Positions 7,222-14,522 are shown, numbered from the stretch's first letter. The stretch: DNA of 20,896 bases from Ga0074130 sp035492055 (GCA_035492055.1 DATJJR010000065.1:1-20896); one strand, 5' to 3'. Notes: generated by a model not told the origin, from the sequence alone. Translations and numbers: made by a program.

Positions 7222-7539
7222 TTACTTGACGTGCATATCGTTTTTAACCGACTTCACACCAGGAACGCCGCGGGCAAGTTCGACTGCCTTGTTGATGTTG
7301 GTCTGTGACGTGACGAAACCGCTGAGTTGCACAACGCCCTTGAAGGTCTCGACATTGATTTCTGCGGACTTCAGACTGGGTTCATTGAACACGGCTGCTT
7401 TTACCTTGGTTGTCAGAACGGAGTCGTCTACGTATTCGCCGCTGCCCTCTTGCCGAGGTGTAGCAGCACAGCTCACGACGATAGACAGAACTAGGGGGAG
7501 GCAGATGGCGATGGCGGAAATATGTTTCATATGGCGCAT
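7222..7539 (-). CDS. BON-domain lipoprotein
   Basis: A 105-residue protein. Residues 1-24 form a lipoprotein signal with lipobox VVSC (C24), so it should be lipid-anchored in the envelope. Residues about 38-105 form one BON domain: DDSVLTTKVKAAVF, INVETFKGVVQLSGFV, then the conserved helix and GVPGVKSVKNDMHVK. BON proteins (OsmY relatives) bind membranes or envelope components and are often induced by osmotic or general stress. The start at 7539 has AAGGA 8 nt upstream; an alternative ATG lies at 7530. The DUF3309 gene is 44 nt upstream on the same strand, so the two are probably cotranscribed. Confidence 0.92.
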   Translation of the reverse strand: MRHMKHISAIAICLPLVLSIVVSCAATPRQEGSGEYVDDSVLTTKVKAAVFNEPSLKSAEINVETFKGVVQLSGFVTSQTNINKAVELARGVPGVKSVKNDMHVK

Positions 7540-7583
7540 GTCTAAGTTCCTTGTCAATGAGGCGATGTGGCTCGAGTGACGGG

Positions 7584-7742
7584 TCAGATTCTGCCCGTCA
7601 GTACGAGAATGATGAGAATGATCAGCACCAGGCCAAGGCCGCCACTGGGCCAATAGCCCCAGTCACGGCTGTGTGGCCAACTAGGAAAGGCGCCGACCAG
7701 CAGAAGTATCAAAACGATTAACAGAACGGTTCCCAATGACAT
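7584..7742 (-). CDS. DUF3309 small membrane protein
   Basis: A 52-codon gene read directly from the minus strand. It begins MSLGTVLLIVLILLLVGAFP, continues with a central W-rich stretch (SWPHSRDWGYWPSGG) and ends in a second hydrophobic segment finishing VLTGRI. This two-helix layout with the central PxWPxSxxWGYxPSGG motif is the DUF3309 signature. The function is unknown; such genes commonly sit beside CsbD, BON and other stress genes in proteobacteria. An excellent AAGGAGG ribosome binding site is 6 nt before the ATG at 7742. It heads a two-gene unit with the BON lipoprotein. Confidence 0.93.
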   Translation of the reverse strand: MSLGTVLLIVLILLLVGAFPSWPHSRDWGYWPSGGLGLVLIILIILVLTGRI

Positions 7743-7772
7743 GGCATGCCTCCTTGCGGCAGTACTGAAAGA

Positions 7773-7793
7773 GCTTGGATCCTTGGATCAAGC
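7773..7793 (-). other. Imperfect hairpin upstream of DUF3309
   Basis: GCTT and AAGC pair outside and GATCC and GGATC pair inside a TT loop, with one bulged G. It lies 31-51 nt upstream of the DUF3309 ATG and could fall in its leader RNA or be part of the promoter region. Confidence 0.3.
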
Positions 7794-7825
7794 GTGGAGT
7801 GGAATATCCACCGCGTTAAATCTGT

Positions 7826-7849
7826 CGTCTGTGCGGGAGCGCACTGACG
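7826..7849. promoter_or_regulatory. 24-bp imperfect dyad, third candidate Crp/Fnr-type operator
   Basis: CGTC-T-GTGCG and CGCAC-T-GACG are symmetric around GGAG with one T/T mismatch. The core TGTGCG-N4-CGCACT matches the TGTnnG-N4-CnnACA pattern of the two dyads near 6.3 kb except at the last base. It lies between the divergent DUF3309 and CsbD genes, 84-107 nt from the former. Confidence 0.4.
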
Positions 7850-7989
7850 GATGATGGGCCGCGGCTTAGCTTGGGTGTGGCGTCGGGTTGGTCGATTGGC
7901 GCGGCTTTGCCCGTGTGGCGGCCCGCTGTCGATTTCCGGCGCTCGATGTGGCGAATCCGTCCGTCGATTCCGAAACGAAGGAGATAGCC

Positions 7990-8238
7990 ATGAACTGGGA
8001 CATCGTTGCAGGCAGCTGGAAGCAATTCAAAGGCAAGGTCAAGGCGCGCTGGGGTGAGCTGACGGACGATCAGCTCGACGTGATCGCCGGTCGTCGCGAC
8101 GTATTGGCCGGCCGCATCCAGGAAACTTACGGCATTACCAAAAATGAGGCCGAGAAACAGCTTCGGCGCTTTGAAGCGCAGCACAAGGACATCGCGCAGA
8201 AAAAAGACATAGAAAAGCCGTTCCGCCTGCTGCCCTGA
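7990..8238 (+). CDS. CsbD-family general stress protein
   Basis: An 82-residue small hydrophilic protein. The CsbD core is visible: MNWDIVAGSWKQFKGKVKARWGELTDDQLDVIAGRRD, followed by a helical segment (LAGRIQETYGITKNEAEKQL) and a C-terminal charged tail about 15 residues longer than minimal CsbD proteins. CsbD proteins are abundant, strongly stress-induced and of unknown mechanism. The start is set by AAGGAGA 7 nt upstream. The gene is divergent from DUF3309-BON across a 247-bp region that contains a candidate operator. It is followed after 41 nt by a small ORF on the same strand. Confidence 0.93.
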   Translation: MNWDIVAGSWKQFKGKVKARWGELTDDQLDVIAGRRDVLAGRIQETYGITKNEAEKQLRRFEAQHKDIAQKKDIEKPFRLLP

Positions 8239-8279
8239 CCGGCTGTGCATTGGCAATTTTTCGAAGAAAGGATTGCGTC

Positions 8280-8453
8280 ATGATCATCTACACGCGCTTC
8301 ATCCGGCCGACGATGCCGCCAGACAAAGTCGTCGACGTGTTCGACTACATTGCGCCGTCGGTGGCGCAGACAAGGCGAAAGGCGAGACGCCCACCGAAGG
8401 TCACGCCGAAAATTCCCAAGACGATGGGCGCTTGTTCGCCTGCATGGTCGTGA
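8280..8453 (+). CDS. Small hypothetical protein, 57 residues
   Basis: I do not recognise a family. The ATG at 8280 has AAAGGA about 8 nt upstream. The product starts MIIYTRFIRPTMPPDKVVDV and ends in a basic, proline-containing tail (RRKARRPPKVTPKIPK). No signal peptide or membrane segment is visible. Its TGA overlaps a possible GTG start of the next ORF by 4 nt and an ATG start by 10 nt, which favours a genuine translated unit in an operon. The second half is of lower quality and could also be the result of a frameshift into the following ORF. Confidence is modest. Confidence 0.45.
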   Translation: MIIYTRFIRPTMPPDKVVDVFDYIAPSVAQTRRKARRPPKVTPKIPKTMGACSPAWS

Positions 8454-8716
8454 GCGTACTGTCTTTCGTACGCAGCGGCTCGCAGCCTGGGGTTGCATGC
8501 AAGCCGGAATGTCCACTGTGCATGCATGCGACATATCGGGTACACCGTCGCATGGTGGATATGCTGATCAACGTGTTCGTCCCGATTCAGCGTTTCCGAT
8601 GCGGCGCCATGGGATGCCGATGGGAGGGCAACCTGCGCAAAAGCGAACTTCTGCGCAGGTTCGGTCAGCCGTCGTTTGACGGGCAGCAGCTTCAGTCGGA
8701 GCGCTACCGTGAATGA
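8444..8716 (+). CDS. Small cysteine-rich zinc-ribbon-like protein upstream of the GGDEF gene
   Basis: About 90 residues. The pattern C-KPE-C-PL-C near residues 19-26, then RVHRRMVDMLINVFVPIQRFRC and GAMGC.WEGNL, has two cysteine clusters flanking a basic and hydrophobic helix. It looks like a small zinc ribbon often seen in betaproteobacteria, here a judgement by pattern only. The start is uncertain: ATG at 8444 or GTG at 8450, the latter giving a 4-nt overlap with the previous stop. A downstream overlap of 8 nt with the GTG start of the receiver-PAS-GGDEF gene suggests translational coupling, so it may act with that protein. No clear Shine-Dalgarno precedes either start, consistent with coupling. 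Confidence 0.6.
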   Translation: MVVSVLSFVRSGSQPGVACKPECPLCMHATYRVHRRMVDMLINVFVPIQRFRCGAMGCRWEGNLRKSELLRRFGQPSFDGQQLQSERYRE

Positions 8717-10427
8717 GCGTGCGACCACCGTATTGTTGATCGAGGACAAACCCGAGGATGCCAAGCCTTTTTTGACATCATTGCGGAAGGCAAGTGATGG
8801 ATCGTTTCATGCCGTCTGGGTGAAGAGCGTCACGGCAGCAATCGCATGTCTGGAAAAGGCACGTTTCGATGCAATTCTGCTCGACTTGGCGATACCTGAC
8901 GGCCCGGGTATCAAGACCTTCTTCCGGATTGCCGAGGCGGCGCCCGATGCCTTGATCATGATCCTGGGTTCGCCCGAGAAGGATGACAGTAACCGTCAGT
9001 CGGTCGACCGCGGCGCATACGACGCTTTTGTCAGAGGAAGAGCAGATGCGCAGTGGACGCCACAGGCATTGCGCAGCGTCATCGAGCATAAGGCCATCCA
9101 GGATGCCTTGCTTCAGAACGACGCGCGGTTTCATGCAATGAGCGATGCATCACCGCTTGGGATATTCGTGGCCGATCCGGATGGCACCTGTGTTTACACT
9201 AACGAAGCCTATCGCCGGATTTCCGGGCTGAGGTTCGAACAGATGCGCGGCACTTGCTGGAGTGCTGCCATTCACCCCGATGACTTGCAGCGCGTATTGG
9301 CAGAGTGGCATGCCGCTGTCGTGGGTGGGACACCTTTTCAGACTGAAACGCGCTTTCTGCAACCAGATGGTGTGATCGTCTGGGTTCGTCTGAATGCCAT
9401 GCCGATGCGTGGCGATCCGCAAGTGCATGGACATGTCCAGACGGTAGAGGACATCAGTGAACGGAAGGTGACCGAGCAGACACTGCGTGTGGCCGAAGCA
9501 GCTTTGTTCGAGGAAAAGGAGCGTGCACAGACGACGCTCAATTCGATCGGAGATGCTGTCCTGACCAGCGATCTCATGGGCAATGTCACTTACCTGAATC
9601 CGGTGGCGGAAGCGATGACGGGCTGGACGTGTGATGAAGCACAGGGCCGTCCGTTGACGGAGGTGTTTCGGATTTTCGACAGCGAAACCCGTGTTGCTGT
9701 CAACAGCCCTGCGCAACGAGCCATCGACGAGAGCAGGACCATCGGCCTGGTCGGCGATTGCGTGCTGATCCGGCGGGATGGTTCGGAATCCGGGATCGAG
9801 GACTCTTCCGCACCCATTTACGACCGCGATGGCATCGTCGTCGGTGCGGTGATCGTGTTTCACGACGTCACCCGCTCACGCGAAGTGTCGAAACGCATGT
9901 CCTATCTTGCCCAGCATGATTTCCTTACTGGTCTGCCCAATCGCGCCCTGTTGACTGAACGGTTATCCCGGGCCATCGGTTTGGCTCATCGGCGTCGCAA
10001 GCAGGTAGCACTGCTTTTTCTTGACATGGATCATTTCAAGAACATCAATGATTCCTTGGGACATCGAGTTGGCGACGAGGTTCTCAAATCGGTGGCGGGG
10101 CGTCTGACAGCCCGTGTGCGGACGACCGATACGGTTTCCCGCCAGGGCGGCGATGAATTCGTGCTGCTGCTGTCGGAGATTGAGCATCCACTTGATGCTG
10201 CTCATATCGCCGACAAGTTGCTGGAGGTGTTTTCCCTGCCGCATCACGTGAGCGGGCACTCGCTGCATGTCACCCTGAGCATCGGCATCAGTCTTTATCC
10301 GGACGACGGAGTTGATCCGGAGATGCTCATGCAGCATGCTGATGCGGCGATGTATCGGGCCAAGGCCAACGGCCGCAACAACGCTCTTTTCTTCAAGCCC
10401 GGTATATGCGGAGAGGCTGGCAGATAG
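8709..10427 (+). CDS. Receiver-PAS-PAS-GGDEF diguanylate cyclase
   Basis: A 572-residue cytoplasmic signalling protein without membrane segments. Domains: receiver (about 5-125), PAS (about 140-260, with a PAC-like VQTVEDISERK), PAS (about 280-390, ending VFHDVTRSRE), GGDEF (about 405-560). The GGDEF domain has DFLTGLPNR, DMDHFKNINDSLGH and an intact RQGGDEF active site, with an RTTD inhibitory site five residues before it. It should therefore synthesise c-di-GMP from two GTP and be product-inhibited. The receiver keeps E12/D13 and phosphoacceptor D59, but the usual Thr/Ser is G87 and the conserved Lys is R109, so phospho-switching may be altered. The GTG start at 8709 has GGAG 7 nt upstream; a TTG at 8676 is a weaker alternative. 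No EAL domain is present. Confidence 0.95.
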   Translation: MNERATTVLLIEDKPEDAKPFLTSLRKASDGSFHAVWVKSVTAAIACLEKARFDAILLDLAIPDGPGIKTFFRIAEAAPDALIMILGSPEKDDSNRQSVDRGAYDAFVRGRADAQWTPQALRSVIEHKAIQDALLQNDARFHAMSDASPLGIFVADPDGTCVYTNEAYRRISGLRFEQMRGTCWSAAIHPDDLQRVLAEWHAAVVGGTPFQTETRFLQPDGVIVWVRLNAMPMRGDPQVHGHVQTVEDISERKVTEQTLRVAEAALFEEKERAQTTLNSIGDAVLTSDLMGNVTYLNPVAEAMTGWTCDEAQGRPLTEVFRIFDSETRVAVNSPAQRAIDESRTIGLVGDCVLIRRDGSESGIEDSSAPIYDRDGIVVGAVIVFHDVTRSREVSKRMSYLAQHDFLTGLPNRALLTERLSRAIGLAHRRRKQVALLFLDMDHFKNINDSLGHRVGDEVLKSVAGRLTARVRTTDTVSRQGGDEFVLLLSEIEHPLDAAHIADKLLEVFSLPHHVSGHSLHVTLSIGISLYPDDGVDPEMLMQHADAAMYRAKANGRNNALFFKPGICGEAGR

Positions 10428-10484
10428 CGCCCTGTTGGCGAGTGGTGACATCACCAGATCGTAAAAGTGCGGCGGCAAGCGATT

Positions 10485-11216
10485 TCAAGCGCTGGTCAAC
10501 GTCATCAGGATGCTCGCGTACCAGGCGCAGTTCAGCCCCAGCGATTCATCCAGCACCAGATCACGTGTGCCGACATCAACACGCGACGAGTGCACGCCCA
10601 ACAGTATCCAGGGCAGATCATCCCTGTGCAGGTCGGGATTGGGCCGGCGTATCACGACGGGCGCACCGCTGGTGCCGCGGTGGGTGCGCGCATCGGTCAG
10701 GAAATAGCCTTCGCCCTGAAACCGTAGTCCGAAAGACGAAGCGATGATGGCATGGCGCACGACCGGCATGTGATGGAGCGCATCATGAAAGCCCAGTGGA
10801 AAGCCCGCAATGAGTAATGCGTCGCCTGCCTCCACCTGATCGGAAGGCTGGAACAAATGCTGCGGCGTGAATGCTCGATATACACCTGTGGCCGGCAATG
10901 CCGGCTGGTGAAGCTCGATGGCCGCGACGTCGATTTCGCCGGCTGTATCCACGCCTTGCCGCCACAGCCCCCGGCCGTTCGCATACAGCGGAATGGAAAA
11001 GCCCGTTGATGCGGCGAGATTGGCAGGGTCGGTGTGCAGATCGATTTCGATCCGATCCGGAAAATGCTTGCTCGCTTCGTCGTACATCACATGGCGGCTG
11101 GTTACCAGAAAGAGCCGGTCGTCGCGCGCGAAGAAAAAACCGGTCGCGTTGGTCAGGCCTGTCTGGCCGTCAAAGGTCTGGATGCGCGTTGCCGTCAGCA
11201 GGATAGATTCAGTCAT
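10485..11216 (-). CDS. Trypsin-like serine protease without signal peptide
   Basis: A 243-residue protein with a chymotrypsin-fold catalytic triad readable as H42 (LVTSRHVM), D96 (EIDVAAIEL) and S183 (THRGTSGAPVV). The fold resembles the peptidase part of HtrA-like or virus-like proteases. There is no PDZ domain, no membrane segment and no N-terminal signal peptide, so it probably acts in the cytoplasm unless exported otherwise. The start at 11216 (MTESILLTATR) has GGAA about 8 nt upstream; an open frame 26 codons further up lacks support. The substrate is unknown. It is convergent with the GGDEF gene (57-nt gap) and divergent from the desaturase. Confidence 0.85.
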   Translation of the reverse strand: MTESILLTATRIQTFDGQTGLTNATGFFFARDDRLFLVTSRHVMYDEASKHFPDRIEIDLHTDPANLAASTGFSIPLYANGRGLWRQGVDTAGEIDVAAIELHQPALPATGVYRAFTPQHLFQPSDQVEAGDALLIAGFPLGFHDALHHMPVVRHAIIASSFGLRFQGEGYFLTDARTHRGTSGAPVVIRRPNPDLHRDDLPWILLGVHSSRVDVGTRDLVLDESLGLNCAWYASILMTLTSA

Positions 11217-11351
11217 TTGAGATTCCGGGAGGGCCACGGTCTGATCGGCAGTCCATGGTGCAGCAAAAGAAAACCCTTGTGCGGATTTCCGCATGGTCTA
11301 TGAATAGAACGCACGGACCGCGTTTACCGATGCAAAGAAAGGCAAGCCAGC
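11217..11351. promoter_or_regulatory. Divergent promoter region with two short perfect palindromes
   Basis: It separates the serine protease from the desaturase. TGCGGA-TT-TCCGCA lies at 11280-11293 and TCTAT-GA-ATAGA at 11297-11308, side by side about 45-70 nt before the desaturase ATG. This is a sensible position for a repressor or operator, but the binding protein is unknown. Confidence 0.35.
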
Positions 11352-12524
11352 ATGCAACTCTCCCTGTTCGATCTTCCGTGGTGGGCTTATGCGCTGTTCG
11401 CGCTCGGTACCACGCACGTCACGATTGTCGCCGTGACGATTTTCCTGCACCGTCATCAGGCTCATCATGCGCTTGATCTGCATCCCGCCGTCGGTCATTT
11501 CTTCCGTTTCTGGCTGTGGCTGAACACCGGGATGGTGACCCGCGAGTGGGTGGCCATTCATCGCAAGCACCACGCCAAGTGCGAATCGCTCGACGATCCA
11601 CACAGTCCGCAAGTGCATGGCCTCCGGGCGGTTCTGCTGGAAGGCAGCGAGCTTTACCGCATGGAGAGCAGCAAGGCGGAAACGCTTTCGATGTACGGTC
11701 ACGGAGTGCCGGACGACTGGATTGAGCGCCGGCTCTACAGCAGGCATCCGACGGCCGGTGTTGGCATCCTGATGATCGTCGACCTCGTGTGCTTTGGCGC
11801 CATCGGCCTGACCGTATGGGCGGTGCAGATGCTGTGGATACCTTTTTTCGCCGCCGGCGTGATCAACGGCATGGGGCATTACTGGGGCTATCGCAGTTTT
11901 GCCACGCGCGATGCTTCACGCAACATCGTGCCTTGGGGGATTCTCATCGGCGGCGAGGAGTTGCACAACAATCACCATGCCTACAGCCGCTCTGCGCGCT
12001 TGTCGAATCCCGAACGCTGGTGGGAGATCGATGTCGGCTGGTTGTACATCTGCCTGCTGGTACGGTTGCACCTTGCCAGGGTACGTAGCGTGGTGCCTCG
12101 GTTGAGTCTCGGATGCGTCAAGCCACACTGTGATGGGTTGACGCTGGAGGCGATCATTGCCCATCGCTTCGATGTGTTGGCCCGGTTCGCCCGTTCACTT
12201 CACCGAACCGCGATCGCGGAGGCATCGCTCACCGCACCCGGGTCTCAACGCAACAAGCTGCGGATGGCGGTGAAGCATTGGCTGCAAAAAGAGAGCATCG
12301 AATTGCCCGAGGCTGAACGCATGCTTCTGGATCAGGCACGGCACTCGAGCACGGCACTGCAAACCATCTACGTCATGCGCCAGCGCCTGATCGATTTATG
12401 GAGTCGTTCGACGGCTACGCAGGAGCAATTGGTCCGACAGCTCGAAGACTGGTGCCTCTCGGCAGAGGAGAGCGGTATTGCCGCGTTGCAGGGTTTCTCG
12501 CGGAAGTTGCGTTGCTACGGCTGA
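11352..12524 (+). CDS. Membrane fatty acid desaturase (DesA-like, acyl delta-9 type)
   Basis: A 390-residue di-iron membrane desaturase. Three histidine boxes are clear: HRHQAHH (33-39), HRKHH (70-74) and HNNHH (205-209), plus H176 in NGMGHYWGYRSF, with hydrophobic helices at about 10-32, 47-63 and 138-172. It would introduce a double bond into saturated acyl chains and tune membrane fluidity. After the third box an unusual cytoplasmic tail of about 150 residues (240-390) follows. It is helical and charged, ending LEDWCLSAEESGIAALQGF.RKLR. I recall similar tails in several proteobacterial DesA proteins, so it looks like a family trait rather than a fusion artefact. The ATG at 11352 has a weak AAAGG upstream. 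It stops 3 nt before the convergent AEC carrier gene. Confidence 0.92.
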   Translation: MQLSLFDLPWWAYALFALGTTHVTIVAVTIFLHRHQAHHALDLHPAVGHFFRFWLWLNTGMVTREWVAIHRKHHAKCESLDDPHSPQVHGLRAVLLEGSELYRMESSKAETLSMYGHGVPDDWIERRLYSRHPTAGVGILMIVDLVCFGAIGLTVWAVQMLWIPFFAAGVINGMGHYWGYRSFATRDASRNIVPWGILIGGEELHNNHHAYSRSARLSNPERWWEIDVGWLYICLLVRLHLARVRSVVPRLSLGCVKPHCDGLTLEAIIAHRFDVLARFARSLHRTAIAEASLTAPGSQRNKLRMAVKHWLQKESIELPEAERMLLDQARHSSTALQTIYVMRQRLIDLWSRSTATQEQLVRQLEDWCLSAEESGIAALQGFSRKLRCYG

Positions 12525-12527
12525 GGT

Positions 12528-13469
12528 TCAGGCGATGCGATGGATGAATAGCAGGATGATGGAAAGCGTGACGAACGATCCCACTGTCGAGAGCAGTATG
12601 GTCTGCGAAGTGGCGCGCGCTTCGCGGCGATAAAGTTCGGCGAGCATGAACGGGCCCGTGCCGGTGGGCAGTGCAGCCAGCAAGACGGCGGCTTGTGCTG
12701 TGGCCGGTGGCAGTTTGAATAGGCAGGCGGCAACGAACCAGGCCATGAGCGGCATGACGATGAGCTTGCCGAACGTAAGCGGCAAGGCGACGCGCCAGCC
12801 GTCGCCGGTGCCGCGCTTGTTGGCAAGAAAAAGGCCGATGCAGATCAGGGCACACGGGCTGGCGGTCGAGCCGAGCATTTCCAGGTAAGTATCGGCACCG
12901 GCGGGGATCTTCATTCCGCCAAGGGCGAGCAAGGCGCCTGCTGCCGGCGCGGTGATCAGCGGATTTTTCAGCAGGGCGAAGCAGACTTTTCCAGCAAGCT
13001 TGCCCAGCGGCGCATCGCCCTGTAAGCCGACTTCGATCAGCGCGATGGCAATGGCAAATAATCCGCAGACAACCCAGACCGAGGCAATGGTTGCCGCGGC
13101 CATGCTGCTTGTACCGAAAACCATAATGCACAAGGGCAGGCCGATATACGCGGTATTGGCGTAGGCCCCGGCAATGGCCTCGATGCTGGCATCGGCAAGC
13201 GGGCTGCCTTGGCGATGGCGCCAGACGAGAATAAGGATGAACAGCAGCGTCGACGTCAGCGCAAAGGTCGCGGCGAAACCGGGCTGATCCAGATCGGCCC
13301 ACTGCGCATGTGCAGTGAAATGCAGCAGTAGTGCCGGCAGGGCGAGTTTGGCGACAAATCGATTGATTTCGCTTGCCGCCGTCGGGCCGAGTACATCCGC
13401 ACGGCGGGCGATGAAGCCGGTGAGAATGAGGCCGAAGATCGGCAGCAGGATGGTCAAGGTTGCAGTCAT
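12528..13469 (-). CDS. AEC-family (auxin efflux carrier-like) transporter
   Basis: A 313-residue inner-membrane protein with about ten hydrophobic segments and the family length. The first helix reads TILLPIFGLILTGFIARR. NRFVAKLALPALLLHF and the central AGAYANTAYIGLPL motif (the conserved N-x-x-Y/F-x-G-x-P type) mark AEC/MdcF-like carriers. Some members export malonate, malate or other small acids; the substrate here is unknown. The start at 13469 has GGAG 6 nt upstream; an in-frame ATG at 13481 is the alternative. It is divergent from a LysR gene across 128 bp, the usual arrangement when the regulator controls the transporter. Confidence 0.92.
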   Translation of the reverse strand: MTATLTILLPIFGLILTGFIARRADVLGPTAASEINRFVAKLALPALLLHFTAHAQWADLDQPGFAATFALTSTLLFILILVWRHRQGSPLADASIEAIAGAYANTAYIGLPLCIMVFGTSSMAAATIASVWVVCGLFAIAIALIEVGLQGDAPLGKLAGKVCFALLKNPLITAPAAGALLALGGMKIPAGADTYLEMLGSTASPCALICIGLFLANKRGTGDGWRVALPLTFGKLIVMPLMAWFVAACLFKLPPATAQAAVLLAALPTGTGPFMLAELYRREARATSQTILLSTVGSFVTLSIILLFIHRIA

Positions 13470-13597
13470 GGCGTACTCCATTGCTGTTCCGCTGCGCGTT
13501 TCATTGTGCGCAAGGAACGATTCGGAACGGAGTCTAGGCTTTTCATTCAATGCCATCCAATGCTAAATTTGTCGTTCATCAATACCTTTTCTGCATC
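13470..13597. promoter_or_regulatory. LysR/AEC divergent intergenic region
   Basis: A 128-bp region expected to hold the LysR-type binding site (T-N11-A) and both promoters. I see a GGAACG-N4-GGAACG direct repeat at about 13514-13529 but no clearly symmetric LysR box. Confidence 0.3.
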
Positions 13598-14464
13598 ATG
13601 ATCGACATCCGACCGTTGCGCTATTTCGTTGCGCTCGCCGAGACGCGGCACTTCGGGCGAGCGGCTGTGCGACTCAACATCACTCAGCCGCCGCTGTCGC
13701 GCCAAATTGCAGCGCTGGAGGAGGCACTTGATGTAACCCTGATCGAGCGTACTTCACGTAGCGTGGAGTTGACGGCGGCAGGCCGGCGTTTTCACGAGGA
13801 TGCCAAGGCGATCCTTGCTGCCGTTGCGCAGGCCGCCGCGAATGCACGAGCAGCGGCGCAGGGCGGCCTCGGCACGCTGTCCGTCGGTTTCACCATGTGC
13901 GCGGCGTATAGCGTGGTACCGAAATACGCGCGTCTTTTTTCCACTGCCTGGCCTGATGTGGAACTGAATCTGCGCGAGATTGTGTCCAACGACCTGGCCG
14001 CGCAGGTGCACGACGGGCGCATTGATGCGGCGATCATGTTCCCGGCGCCGTTGGCGGCCGGCATGTCGTCGCGTACGATCTTTAGCGAACCGTTGTGTAT
14101 TGCGCTATCGAGATCTCATCCGCGTGCGCGTGCACGTCGTCTGGATATTGCGCAGCTTGCCGGGGAACCATTCATCATGGCCTCGGCAGATTCAGCCCCG
14201 TCGTTGCGTCAGACCATTGTCGATCATTGCCGCAGCGGCGGCTTCGAACCCGACGTGCGGCTAGAAGTTCAGTTGCAACAGACGATTCTGACCTTGGTGG
14301 ACGAGGGCGTCGGCGTTGCACTTGTGCCATCGTCCATGCGCAAGGCGCAGCTGGCCGGCGTGGCCTTTGTGCCGTTGCAGGGTGCACCAACGGTCGATCT
14401 CGTGCTGGTTTGGTCAGAAGCGAGCCGTAACCCTTGCCTGGCAAGCTTTCTCTCGTTGCAATAA
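13598..14464 (+). CDS. LysR-family transcriptional regulator
   Basis: A 288-residue regulator. The N-terminal winged HTH is typical: LRYFVALAETRHFGRAA, LNITQPPLSRQIAALEEALDVTLIERTSRSVELTAAG. The linker helix runs to about residue 90. A periplasmic-binding-like effector domain follows (about 90-285; LSVGFTMCAAYSVVP, DAAIMFPAPL). The start at 13598 (MIDIRPLRYF) gives the exact family N terminus; the frame is open 16 codons upstream. It likely regulates the divergent AEC carrier and possibly the dehydrogenase downstream (58-nt gap, same strand). The ligand is unknown. Confidence 0.95.
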   Translation: MIDIRPLRYFVALAETRHFGRAAVRLNITQPPLSRQIAALEEALDVTLIERTSRSVELTAAGRRFHEDAKAILAAVAQAAANARAAAQGGLGTLSVGFTMCAAYSVVPKYARLFSTAWPDVELNLREIVSNDLAAQVHDGRIDAAIMFPAPLAAGMSSRTIFSEPLCIALSRSHPRARARRLDIAQLAGEPFIMASADSAPSLRQTIVDHCRSGGFEPDVRLEVQLQQTILTLVDEGVGVALVPSSMRKAQLAGVAFVPLQGAPTVDLVLVWSEASRNPCLASFLSLQ

Positions 14465-14522
14465 ATCGGCGCAGTAGAATTGTTCGCACCAGGCGCAATC
14501 GCGCCATTCATCGGAGTTGGCA

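Noticed and set aside
12070..12524. C-terminal desaturase part as a transposase fragment fused to the gene
   Set aside because: The helical tail superficially resembles parts of ISL3-type transposases, but there are no terminal repeats or frame break, and I recall similar tails in other DesA-like desaturases.
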